DNA of 59,084 nucleotides from DATGIQ01 sp035295665 (lineage in GTDB: Bacteria; Planctomycetota; Planctomycetia; Gemmatales; Gemmataceae): positions 1 to 59,084 of the forward strand of contig DATGIQ010000360.1 of the NCBI GenBank assembly GCA_035295665.1, read 5' to 3'. How positions within the stretch are numbered: position 1 is the stretch's first letter; every line of letters begins with the position of its first letter. Positions 1-7,350 of the stretch are shown piece after piece. The notes below the pieces were generated by a model. That model did not search any database, had not been told where the DNA came from, and saw nothing but the letters and a program-made list of their open reading frames with translations. A program made the translations under genes and the position numbers.

Positions 1-184
1 GATTCGCGCACGATTAACTTGGCAACTGACAGACCAGCGTCACTGGCAATTGTTCGACACAACTGGGCTATATCAGGCACTATAACGGCCAAATTGACTC
101 TGCGCTTATCCTAAACCGTGCACGAAGTGGAAGCGGACAACACGGTCCGTCGCTGCCGCTGCCGGCTTGTACAGGCGAAACGGA

Positions 185-1807
185 TTATTGACTTCCCTGC
201 TCGAAAGCGGCGAACGCGCGCTGCACCTGTTCAGCCGTCAGCAGGACCGTTTGGCCATCCACGTAGACTGGCGGCCCGAGGTACGGCTGCAAGGTACGCC
301 AGAATTTTCCGCGCGGTCCGGTCGTCTCCAGAAGAAAATAGTCCGTTCCGTAGGCAAGAATCCGCCGAAGGCGGGACCGCCAGTCGGGACCGAGCTGGGG
401 CACATAATGACTGTCTTCCAACAGCTCATGCGGAAAGAAGAACCCGCGCGTATCGACGTAGCATTGCCCCGCATCGCCCAACCGCCAGCCCACATAGGAG
501 CCATAATCCGGCGGCCCGAAGAACCGGCCCCGTAAGCCATGCGCTACCGTCCAATCCAACGCCTGGACCGGCCAGGCGCCGGCATTCTGGATGGGCATTC
601 CCCGTGAAAGGGCGGGCACCAAGGATGCCGCTGCCAAGACGGTCAGAGCCGCAGCCGGCCAATACCATTGGAAGCGCAAGAACGGCGTCTGGAACATCCG
701 CTTGCAAGCACGCTCACTGCGAAACAGCCAGCGCTGGACCGACGTTCGCGGAGCACAACGGCGAGCCGTTTGCTGGAGCAAGACAGCGAAATGGGGAACG
801 CCGAGAGCCAGCAGGATCATCAACCAATCCAGTGTGCATCGAACCGCGAGATTGGCGAGCCCGGCAAGCCCGAGCAGCAGGCCTACTTCCCAGAGCCGAT
901 AATGGCGAAAACGGAGCACGACGCTGAAGCCCACCAGTGCAGCCACCACGTAAACCAGCGCAAGGGTGTAGGGCGGCTGCCACGCAGCTCGGTACAGGGG
1001 CTGCATCTCGGAAAAGATGTGTTGGATGGGATGGCTTACCTCTGGGCGGAAGGGGTAGAGCAAGCGTTCCAGCGGATGCGGACAGATGCAACTGGCCACC
1101 AGGGCCAATCCCGCAATCTGCATCAGCCGGCCACACGCCTCCCGATCCAGCGGAGGATTGATCGTGAGCCAGCGATTTAGCCATTCCCAGATAATGGCTC
1201 CTACCAACAGCCCCTGACCCGCGATGACGCCGGGGTGCAAGTTGCCCCACAACAGCAGAACCGGCGGCAGCCACCAACCCCAGGGACGACGGCCCATACA
1301 AAAATCGCGGAGCCACCCCGACACCACCAGCAACCCAATCGTTGTGCAATAGAGCGGCCGAAGGTTCCACGCTTGACTGAGCAGGAAGATGGCCGTCAGC
1401 AGGGCCAAGGTGATGCCGTGCCAGCGCACCCCCTCTTTCCGGAGGCGGAGACTGAGCAAGAGGCAGGGCATGATGACCAGGACGGTCTTGAGCAGCTTCA
1501 ATCCGCCAAACCCGAAGACCGACCAGATGCACCACAACAGGACTTCGTACAGCCATTCGAATTCCGGCACCTGTTGGCCGGTGATCGTGTACGTAAAGGC
1601 ATCGGCCGGCCGCAATGAGCCGGTCCGTACGATCTGCTCTCCGGTGCGAATTTGCCACGTGAAATCGAGATCTGCAAACGGCACGAAATAATTGGCCGTC
1701 ACCAGGATGATAAGGAGTAGACTGAACAGGTTCGGCAGCGCCCCGTGCTTGCAAGGGCAATGGCTCTTTGCTGCCGGGGTTTGCGGCCACGGTGCCAGAG
1801 GAATCAT
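185..1807 (-). CDS. Polytopic membrane protein, possible GT-C-type glycosyltransferase
   Basis: Predicted integral membrane protein of 540 residues. The frame is open further upstream to 2080, but the ATG at 1807 overlaps the TGA of the preceding glycosyltransferase (ATGA), so I chose it. After a short head, the first membrane segment lies at about residues 27–44 and is followed by a loop with two aspartates (D46, D48) and the motif WQIRTGEQI, then EFEWLYEVLLW. Roughly nine more hydrophobic segments follow, and the last ~120 residues are soluble (PPDYGSYVGW, CYVDTRGFF). An acidic loop after the first helix is typical of GT-C glycosyltransferases that use polyprenyl-phosphate sugars. Coupling to a GT2 enzyme fits such a role, but the function is inferred. 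The alternative is an uncharacterised planctomycete membrane family. Confidence 0.75.
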   Translation of the reverse strand: MIPLAPWPQTPAAKSHCPCKHGALPNLFSLLLIILVTANYFVPFADLDFTWQIRTGEQIVRTGSLRPADAFTYTITGQQVPEFEWLYEVLLWCIWSVFGFGGLKLLKTVLVIMPCLLLSLRLRKEGVRWHGITLALLTAIFLLSQAWNLRPLYCTTIGLLVVSGWLRDFCMGRRPWGWWLPPVLLLWGNLHPGVIAGQGLLVGAIIWEWLNRWLTINPPLDREACGRLMQIAGLALVASCICPHPLERLLYPFRPEVSHPIQHIFSEMQPLYRAAWQPPYTLALVYVVAALVGFSVVLRFRHYRLWEVGLLLGLAGLANLAVRCTLDWLMILLALGVPHFAVLLQQTARRCAPRTSVQRWLFRSERACKRMFQTPFLRFQWYWPAAALTVLAAASLVPALSRGMPIQNAGAWPVQALDWTVAHGLRGRFFGPPDYGSYVGWRLGDAGQCYVDTRGFFFPHELLEDSHYVPQLGPDWRSRLRRILAYGTDYFLLETTGPRGKFWRTLQPYLGPPVYVDGQTVLLTAEQVQRAFAAFEQGSQ

Positions 1808-2964
1808 GGTCTGGGACGCCTTGCCATGCCGAGCATATTTAGGAAAAAGCCGCCGTGGATGGTCTGCATACCGAGCACCATCGCCGTCAGGGCCCAGAGT
1901 GATCCGGCCAGAGCGGCCGGTTCCTCCAAGGGCCAAACGTACAGTCCGAAGCCGCTCAGCAGGAGCATGCCCCCCAGCCATAAGCAGCGTTCGATGTTGA
2001 GGTAGCCGAGCAGACGTTGGCAGAGTCGGTCGGGGGGAAAGATCCCACTTTGGCCACCATGGATCCTGGCGTACGCCCACACCCAGAGCATCTGATAGCC
2101 CAGTAGCACCAGAAACGATCCGAGTAGTATGCCAGGTGCGCCCAGCGGACGGGGTCCGGGCAACAGACCGATCATGAAAGCGAGTCCAGCGGTCAAGGAC
2201 AAGCCAGCCGGAATTAAATACAACCAGAACGGACAGAGCAACAGCAAGAACCGCAAGTGTCGCCAGCCGTCGCGGAAGCTGCGCAGATGCGGTGGGTGGT
2301 CTCGGCCGTCGGGGTGCAAAACAATGGGAACTTCCGTGATCCGTTGATGGTTCAAACAGGCCTTGACCACCATCTCGCTGGCAAACTCCATTCCCGGAGT
2401 TTGCAGATGCAGCCGCTCGTAGGCTTCCCTGCGGAAGCCGCGGAGACCGCAGTGGGCATCGCCGATCGGAGTATGAAAGAACAGGTTCAAGATCCCAGTG
2501 AGGATTGGGTTGCCGATGTAGCGATGCAACCAGGGCATGGCCCCAGGCCGGATGCCGCCCTGAAAGCGATTGCCCATGACCAAATCGTGGCCTCGGCGAA
2601 GCTGATCAAGGAACGGTTCGATGTGGCCGAAGTCGTACGAATCATCGGCATCGCCCATGATCACGTAACGGCCACGTGCGGCGGCGATGCCGCCTTGGAG
2701 GGCATTGCCGTAGCCACGACCCTCGACGTAAATGACCCGTGCTCCATGCTGGCGGGCGATATCGGCCGAGCCGTCCGTGCTGCCGTTATCCGCAATGATC
2801 ACCTCGCCCGGAGTGCCCATCGCTTTCAATGCTTGCTTGGCTTTGTCGATACAGCAGCCGACTGTGCGTGCCTCATTCAGGCACGGCATGACGATCGAGA
2901 CTTCCGGTACCGCTTCCGTGGCCGTCGCAGAGCCATTGATCGGTAAGGCGAGCGTTGCTTGCAT
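1804..2964 (-). CDS. GT2 family glycosyltransferase, polyprenyl-phosphate sugar synthase type
   Basis: Protein of 386 residues with a GT-A fold catalytic half: VSIVMPCLNEART near the start, then IIADNGSTDGSADIA and a DADDSYDF motif that supplies the metal-binding aspartates. The C-terminal third has about four membrane helices, the layout of DPM1/dolichyl-phosphate-glucose-synthase-like enzymes that move a sugar from a nucleotide donor to a membrane polyprenyl phosphate. I chose the ATG at 2964 because the 40 codons upstream of it look non-coding (Cys/Arg-rich, no domain). Its stop overlaps the start of the downstream membrane protein by four bases, so the two are probably translated together and act in one glycosylation step. 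The sugar is unknown. Confidence 0.88.
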   Translation of the reverse strand: MQATLALPINGSATATEAVPEVSIVMPCLNEARTVGCCIDKAKQALKAMGTPGEVIIADNGSTDGSADIARQHGARVIYVEGRGYGNALQGGIAAARGRYVIMGDADDSYDFGHIEPFLDQLRRGHDLVMGNRFQGGIRPGAMPWLHRYIGNPILTGILNLFFHTPIGDAHCGLRGFRREAYERLHLQTPGMEFASEMVVKACLNHQRITEVPIVLHPDGRDHPPHLRSFRDGWRHLRFLLLLCPFWLYLIPAGLSLTAGLAFMIGLLPGPRPLGAPGILLGSFLVLLGYQMLWVWAYARIHGGQSGIFPPDRLCQRLLGYLNIERCLWLGGMLLLSGFGLYVWPLEEPAALAGSLWALTAMVLGMQTIHGGFFLNMLGMARRPRP

Positions 2965-3160
2965 GGTGAAGGTCCAAGGGTTTCGGCCGATTCTGGACGG
3001 AGACGGACGATGCGATTCTCTGCGCGAAAAGCATAGGTCACAGGCAGGGGTTGAGCAAATCGCGTATCGGCTTCCACCTCGCATCCGCGCAGGGCCTGCC
3101 GTCTCGCCGGGAAACGGCTAAAATGAAGGTTCGTGCAGTTTCCCAGCAAGGCGGTGCGCC

Positions 3161-3589
3161 ATGGTTGCCGAATTTGATGCCCCGGGAATCCGTTTCAAGT
3201 ATCCGGAAAACTGGCAGCTCGAGCGCGAAGAGAACGACGCCGGCTGGACCGTATCCGTGCAGAGTCCGGAGACCGCGTTTCTTATGCTCTGCATGCGCGA
3301 GGATATGCCCAGCACGGATCAGCTGGCCGACACGGCCTTGGCCGCGTTGCGGGACGAATATCCCGATCTCGAGGCCGACGATTGCGTCGATTCCTTGGCC
3401 GGACAACCTGCCATTGGTCACGACATCCGATTTTTCAGCTTCGACCTCACCAACACCTGCTGGACGCGAAGTTTCTACAGCTCCCGTGGGACAGTTTTGC
3501 TGATGTGTCAGTTCAACGATCTCGAATCTGAGAAGAATGAGCCGGTCTTGCGCGCCATCTGCGCATCGCTCGAAGTGGAAGACTTCTAA
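3161..3589 (+). CDS. Small conserved protein, DcrB/PsbP-like (hypothetical)
   Basis: Protein of 142 residues without signal peptide or membrane helix. The pattern at the start (IRFKYPENWQLE) followed by alternating strands and a late FYSSRGTVLLMCQF segment resembles the DUF1795/DcrB–PsbP fold, in which a 'YPxxW' entry motif is common. No catalytic residues are recognisable and the function is unknown. The ATG at 3161 has an AAGGCGG-like sequence 8–9 bases upstream. It is a single gene, divergent from the glycosyltransferase pair. A dispersed palindromic element begins at the first base after its stop codon and may serve as its terminator. Confidence 0.6.
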   Translation: MVAEFDAPGIRFKYPENWQLEREENDAGWTVSVQSPETAFLMLCMREDMPSTDQLADTALAALRDEYPDLEADDCVDSLAGQPAIGHDIRFFSFDLTNTCWTRSFYSSRGTVLLMCQFNDLESEKNEPVLRAICASLEVEDF

Positions 3590-3708
3590 TACACCGTCCG
3601 GCTGAAGGTGTCCATTTTGGTTGAGCGGCGGTTCCCAGAACCGCGTGCTGATGTGCCCCGCGGTTCCGCGAACCGCCGCTTAACGGACACAACCAACCGG
3701 ACCATGTA
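3590..3708 (+). repeat. Dispersed palindromic MITE-like element, copy A
   Basis: A 119-bp element bounded by imperfect terminal inverted repeats (TACACCGTCCGG at 3590–3601, CCGGACCATGTA at 3697–3708). Inside are two facing arms built from GCGGCGGTTC and GAACCGCCGC that would fold into a long hairpin. The same element occurs inverted at 41200–41319. In a hand alignment 46 of 50 positions of the left arm and 19 of 20 of the right inner arm agree, while the central loop has diverged. It starts directly after a stop codon. It carries no coding capacity, so a non-autonomous transposable element or REP-like unit is the best reading. Confidence 0.75.
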
Positions 3709-3835
3709 TAAGTAGAAACACCTGGGAGGAGCATTGATCGTGGTGGATTTTCGGCTCCAAGTCACTGTCGGAAGGCGATTCTGTGCCCACCGTGCGCACA
3801 ATTAGCGTTGGCACCCAACACGGCCAAGATGGCTT

Positions 3836-3946
3836 AAGGACGAGGCACGAGGCTGCCCCCAAGGCGCTCCGGTCTCTCCCCTGCTCGCCAACCTGTACCT
3901 GCCTCGGTTCATCCTGGGCTGGAAGGTCCTCGGACACGAGCAGCGT
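3836..3946 (+). pseudogene. Remnant of a group II intron reverse transcriptase/maturase
   Basis: One frame encodes about 37 residues that include GCPQGAPVSPLLANLYL followed by RFILGWKVLGHEQR. This matches reverse-transcriptase block 4 of group II intron maturases (the PQG…SPLLAN…L signature and the following helix). The upstream domains and the catalytic YADD box are absent: after 3946 the frame turns into unrelated Arg/Ser-rich sequence. It is therefore a decayed fragment, not a gene. Nothing else is recognisable in 3709–3835 or 3947–4108, and I saw no intron domain V hairpin. The fragment lies 127 bp after the dispersed element, so this gap seems to have collected mobile DNA. Confidence 0.6.
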
Positions 3947-4108
3947 GTGCGTGCCCGTCCAGGCGTAAAGGGAACCAGATGGCGAGCAGCCATGGGAGCG
4001 AGTTCATCCAGTACGCGCTGGCGCTGCGACTGTACCCAACGCCCAACCACCCGACCACCAGCAACCTCTCCCCGATCGCAGTGTCCTGGCAAGTCGCGGA
4101 AAGCCGAA

Positions 4109-4537
4109 CTATCCCGCCGCCGGCTTCAAGTCGTCGAGCCGCCGAGCGATGGCCTGGACTTGCCGCGACAGTTCCAGGATCGCCGCATCGCGGACGTCGG
4201 CTCGGGCCACATCGAGAGCCCGGCGTTCGACGGCGAGATAAATCCCCCATCGCAAGAGAGCGAGCCAAAACAATCCATACGCCAACATGATGAGCGACAT
4301 CGCCATCGGCTTCACTTCGATCGGTACCATGGCGTGCCCGATGGCGCCGAAGAGCCCCAGCGTCAAGACTGCGATCCACATGCCGTAGGTCCAGCGCCTG
4401 GCCCGTCGTTCTTTGCGTTCTGCTTTGGACAATTTCTCTTCGAGCATTGCACGATACTCCTTGTAAACAGGGAGAGACAAAGGTTGATCCTGTTGCAACA
4501 GCGCCGACAAGAAACGATCTTGGGGTGTTTCACTCAT
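4109..4537 (-). CDS. Small membrane protein, possible anti-sigma partner
   Basis: Protein of 142 residues with a cytoplasmic N-terminal half (residues ~1–48, charged, helical, ending KAERKERRARR), two membrane helices (~50–70 and ~80–102) and a C-terminal helical tail (ILELSRQVQAIARRLDDL). It overlaps the end of the ECF sigma factor gene by 8 bases, so the two are co-translated. That position, with a soluble domain joined to membrane helices, suggests it holds or senses for the sigma factor. No known zinc anti-sigma motif (HxxxCxxC) is present, so the role is inferred from context only. Genes of this size downstream of planctomycete ECF factors are common and mostly uncharacterised. Confidence 0.7.
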   Translation of the reverse strand: MSETPQDRFLSALLQQDQPLSLPVYKEYRAMLEEKLSKAERKERRARRWTYGMWIAVLTLGLFGAIGHAMVPIEVKPMAMSLIMLAYGLFWLALLRWGIYLAVERRALDVARADVRDAAILELSRQVQAIARRLDDLKPAAG

Positions 4538-5117
4538 GGACCGATTCCTCCGTCAACAGCCGACGTAACGACTCCTTGGCGTAATACAGCCGCGACTTCA
4601 CTGTGCCCAATGGCTCGCGCAAAACCTCGGCAATCTCCGCCAAGCTCAAATCTTCCAAAAACCGTAGCGTGATGACAGCCCGGTGCTCCGCCGACAAGCG
4701 ATCAATCGCACGATGCACCGAGGCCGCCTGGTCCTGTCGTGTGAACTCGTCGATCGACGCCACTGCGTCGTCGGCGACGTCCATTGTGAGCGTCTGGGCC
4801 AAGCGTGATTCGCGCTGAGCTGTCGTCACCGCTCGATCATGAGCGATCTGATAAACCCAGCCGCGAAACGCCGCCGGCTCGCGCAACCGGTGCAGCTTCT
4901 GAAACACCGTCAGCCAGACATCCTGCAAAACGTCCGCCGCCCGGTGCTCGTCGCGGACAAACCGGCGAATGAAGTAGAACAGCCGCGTCTCCAGGCTAAG
5001 AATCAGCGTCCGGAACGCCGCCGAATCACCAGCTCGTGCCCGACTCACCAACAGGCTCTCCTGAAGGCGACTCAAGGCTTCTAGCGACGCCATTTCGAGC
5101 CCAACCTCACCACGCAT
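4530..5117 (-). CDS. ECF-type RNA polymerase sigma factor
   Basis: Sigma-70 family factor of 195 residues. Region 2 is seen as RLFYFIRRFVRDEHRAADVLQDVWLTVFQKL with the RxWVYQIAHDRA core-binding continuation. Region 4 is a helix-turn-helix, LSLAEIAEVLREPLGTVKSRLYYAKESLR. Region 3 is missing, as in extracytoplasmic-function factors. It should direct polymerase to its own promoter set and is probably controlled by the membrane protein encoded directly downstream (8-base overlap). Start: the ATG at 5117 gives the full frame; an ATG at 5093 with GAGG 11 bases upstream is an alternative that removes eight residues. An AT-rich stretch (gattatatgg on this strand) just upstream could hold its promoter. 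Confidence 0.88.
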   Translation of the reverse strand: MRGEVGLEMASLEALSRLQESLLVSRARAGDSAAFRTLILSLETRLFYFIRRFVRDEHRAADVLQDVWLTVFQKLHRLREPAAFRGWVYQIAHDRAVTTAQRESRLAQTLTMDVADDAVASIDEFTRQDQAASVHRAIDRLSAEHRAVITLRFLEDLSLAEIAEVLREPLGTVKSRLYYAKESLRRLLTEESVHE

Positions 5118-5372
5118 TGTCGACCATATAATCGAGTGTCAGGACGGCGGGGAAAAGTTCAAACGAATTGTGGATTTATTTGCCGGCGCACATGGCCTGG
5201 TGGCAGAGACGCTGCAGCTGAAGGACGTCTGCGGGGAGGCCGAGCTGCGCAAGGCTCTCAGCTTCGGCGAGTGCCAGCATTGTCCGATCACGCCCGAGGA
5301 CGGTGCCGACAGAGTTCAAGCGGTGAAGGCTTATCAGGCCAGAATGCGTGCGCCGGGCTGGATGCGTTGCAG
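5118..5372 (+). other. Intergenic stretch with a possible gene fragment
   Basis: Between the ECF sigma factor and the end of the first TIGR03118 gene. One plus-strand frame from about 5131 to 5424 reads as a balanced, protein-like sequence (KRIVDLFAGAHGLVAETL, then ALSFGECQHCPITPEDG) that I cannot assign to a family. It lacks a convincing start (GTG at 5170, no clear Shine-Dalgarno) and runs into the opposite gene. It could be a decayed fragment or chance. No RNA gene is visible. Confidence 0.3.
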
Positions 5373-7322
5373 CTACTTAAGTTCAGCCAAGGGCTCGGAT
5401 TGGTACACCACCGCGCCACCGTAGTTCACGTATGTATCCCAGAGCTTGATCAGGCTTGCTCTGGGCCTTCGGTAAAGAGCGCAGACACCTGCAATGCCGA
5501 TCACGAGCAGAAGGCCGTTGAGCAACCTTGTCCAGCTCCAGCGATCGCTCCTTCTAGGGCCTTGTATCTTCGTTGTATAGTCGGCGGTTGATGGAGAGCG
5601 ATCTTCTGAGGGAGCCTGAGCCAGCACATCCTGGGTTCGGCCCGATAGCGGACGCCATCGCAAACCATGCTCCGCGTTGGATGGGGCCTTCAGGGTCTCG
5701 AGGTTTGGCTCAGCCAGAACCCTGTGGGCTGCAGCATCATCATCCATTGCCAGGTAGTCAGTGTTAACAAGATCCGCAGCGATTTTCGGCGATTGCCTAC
5801 TGACTTGCTCCTCGGACCAAGCGTGTGCGGGATTCAAGTCGAAGAGAGCATTGAGTTCAGCAGAGCTGTTCTTCACATTCTTAGGAAGCAGAGAATGGAC
5901 AGGGAAGGGAGGAAACATGGCGGTGTTGGATGACCGCAGTGACGTTCCGTCGTACCCCTGGAAAGGGACTGCGTTAACCGCCGGCGCCGCGACAGGTGGC
6001 ATGAACCGTGTCCTTTGCTGGGGAAGAGTTAACAAGGTTGGGAGGAGGGCCAGGGAGGATTCCGTCAAGGGGAGAAGGACTGCGGTCACGGCGACTGGGT
6101 CCTCGTTGCCGTCCAGAAGCGCAGGGCCACTGCTCGGGGGGAGGGGATAGTCCCCTGGCTCACCGGGAGCGTGTGGATCAAAGCTGCCCGAACCCGCCGT
6201 GTCTGTCCCCTTTCGCAGCGGAGCCTGAATAGCACCGAAGAGCCCGTGCGCCTCATTGTCCACGCCAGCGGTGAAGAATAGGGTATCCGAGGCACCCCCC
6301 TCGTGGCCGTTGCCAAACGCCAGCGCCCAAAGGGAAGGAACCGTAATCAGGCTGCCATCATCCGCCGTGAGCGAGCCAAGGAAGGTGCCACTCTCCGGAT
6401 CGTAAGCACTGATGTGGCCATCCCCATTGTTAGCGACGAGCAGGGTACCACCGAAGGGACCAAAATCCGCAGGCGCCAAGGCAAGTCCCCACGGCGAGTT
6501 GAGCGCGCCTCGGGAAGCGAAGCGCCTCATCAAATTGCCGGCGGCGTCGTAAACATCGATGAACCCGTGCCCTGCACCAGCGCGATCATCCCGTCCGACT
6601 CCATCGTGCTGGGCGTAAGTCACAAAGAGCAGATCATGAATGTTCTGGATATTGAACGGGACGTATCCCTGTGGCAGGTTCGGGTCCTGAAAGGAACCGG
6701 AGCGCTCGACCGACTTGAAGTTTTGGTCGAACACATCGATCGTTCCACGGCCAAAGTTGGCGGCATAGAGAAAGGTGCGGCCGGCAGCATCGGTAGCGAG
6801 GGCCAGTCCTTTGTAAACCGCTCCCAACGATGAATTATCGACGGCCAGGAGAGCGTGGGTCCCATCGACGACAGCGGTCCAGCTGGAGATGGTACCATCT
6901 TCGGCAGCGAACAAGAAACGACTGGGCGCGGACACGCCATTCTCTGAGATGAGAAATCCCGGCCCGCCATTAAAGACCACACCGGTGGGAGTACCGTTTG
7001 ATTGGGTCGTGAATGGCATGGTAACGAGCAACGGCACGGACTGGCCGCGTCCGTCCAGGAGATTCGAGACACCGCTGCCGTTGTCGGCGAACCAAAAAGG
7101 ACCCGTGGGACTGAAAGAGATGCCCCAAGGGTTGACCAGGTTCGGATCGGTGATCCGGGCCAATCCCGGCACGTCTGAAGCGAGGTTGACTTGAGTGAAA
7201 CCTCCCGAAAGGAGCCATCGCCCTTCCAAATACTCCAGCACCGGCCGATGCAGCCACTGTTGCCTCGAAAACGCATCTCGCTTCCCGAAAAGGCGTCGCC
7301 GGCAGTGAGCCCAGAAACTCAT
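5373..7322 (-). CDS. TIGR03118 family beta-propeller-like surface protein, membrane-anchored (paralogue 1)
   Basis: Protein of 649 residues. The N-terminus is basic and carries LEYLEGRWLLS, the LExLExR-type motif frequent on planctomycete surface proteins. The TIGR03118 region follows (about residues 40–380) with its hallmarks: DPNLVNPWGISFSPTGPF, EDGTISSW, GTIDVFD, FVTYAQHDG, LNSPWGLALAP and HGLFG. A low-complexity linker of ~200 residues leads to one membrane helix near the C-terminus (LLNGLLLVIGIAGVCALY) and a short tail. The protein is therefore likely tethered. The ATG at 7322 has GGAGG about 8 bases upstream; the longer frame starts at a weaker GTG (7346). It begins 28 bases after the kinase gene and so is the third gene of the sigma–kinase operon. 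The biochemical function of TIGR03118 is unknown. Confidence 0.85.
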   Translation of the reverse strand: MSFWAHCRRRLFGKRDAFSRQQWLHRPVLEYLEGRWLLSGGFTQVNLASDVPGLARITDPNLVNPWGISFSPTGPFWFADNGSGVSNLLDGRGQSVPLLVTMPFTTQSNGTPTGVVFNGGPGFLISENGVSAPSRFLFAAEDGTISSWTAVVDGTHALLAVDNSSLGAVYKGLALATDAAGRTFLYAANFGRGTIDVFDQNFKSVERSGSFQDPNLPQGYVPFNIQNIHDLLFVTYAQHDGVGRDDRAGAGHGFIDVYDAAGNLMRRFASRGALNSPWGLALAPADFGPFGGTLLVANNGDGHISAYDPESGTFLGSLTADDGSLITVPSLWALAFGNGHEGGASDTLFFTAGVDNEAHGLFGAIQAPLRKGTDTAGSGSFDPHAPGEPGDYPLPPSSGPALLDGNEDPVAVTAVLLPLTESSLALLPTLLTLPQQRTRFMPPVAAPAVNAVPFQGYDGTSLRSSNTAMFPPFPVHSLLPKNVKNSSAELNALFDLNPAHAWSEEQVSRQSPKIAADLVNTDYLAMDDDAAAHRVLAEPNLETLKAPSNAEHGLRWRPLSGRTQDVLAQAPSEDRSPSTADYTTKIQGPRRSDRWSWTRLLNGLLLVIGIAGVCALYRRPRASLIKLWDTYVNYGGAVVYQSEPLAELK

Positions 7323-7350
7323 GGAAGCGCCCTCCAGGTTTCTCACCTCG

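Noticed and set aside
714..1790. Open frame of 358 codons on the minus strand, other frame
   Set aside because: Overlaps the membrane protein 185–1807, which has proper membrane helices and is coupled to the glycosyltransferase; the alternative is Ala/Arg/Gly/Pro-rich.
3979..4290. Possible continuation of the reverse transcriptase in another frame
   Set aside because: No RT motif (YADD, thumb or maturase domain) in the translated sequence; it runs into the minus-strand membrane protein gene.
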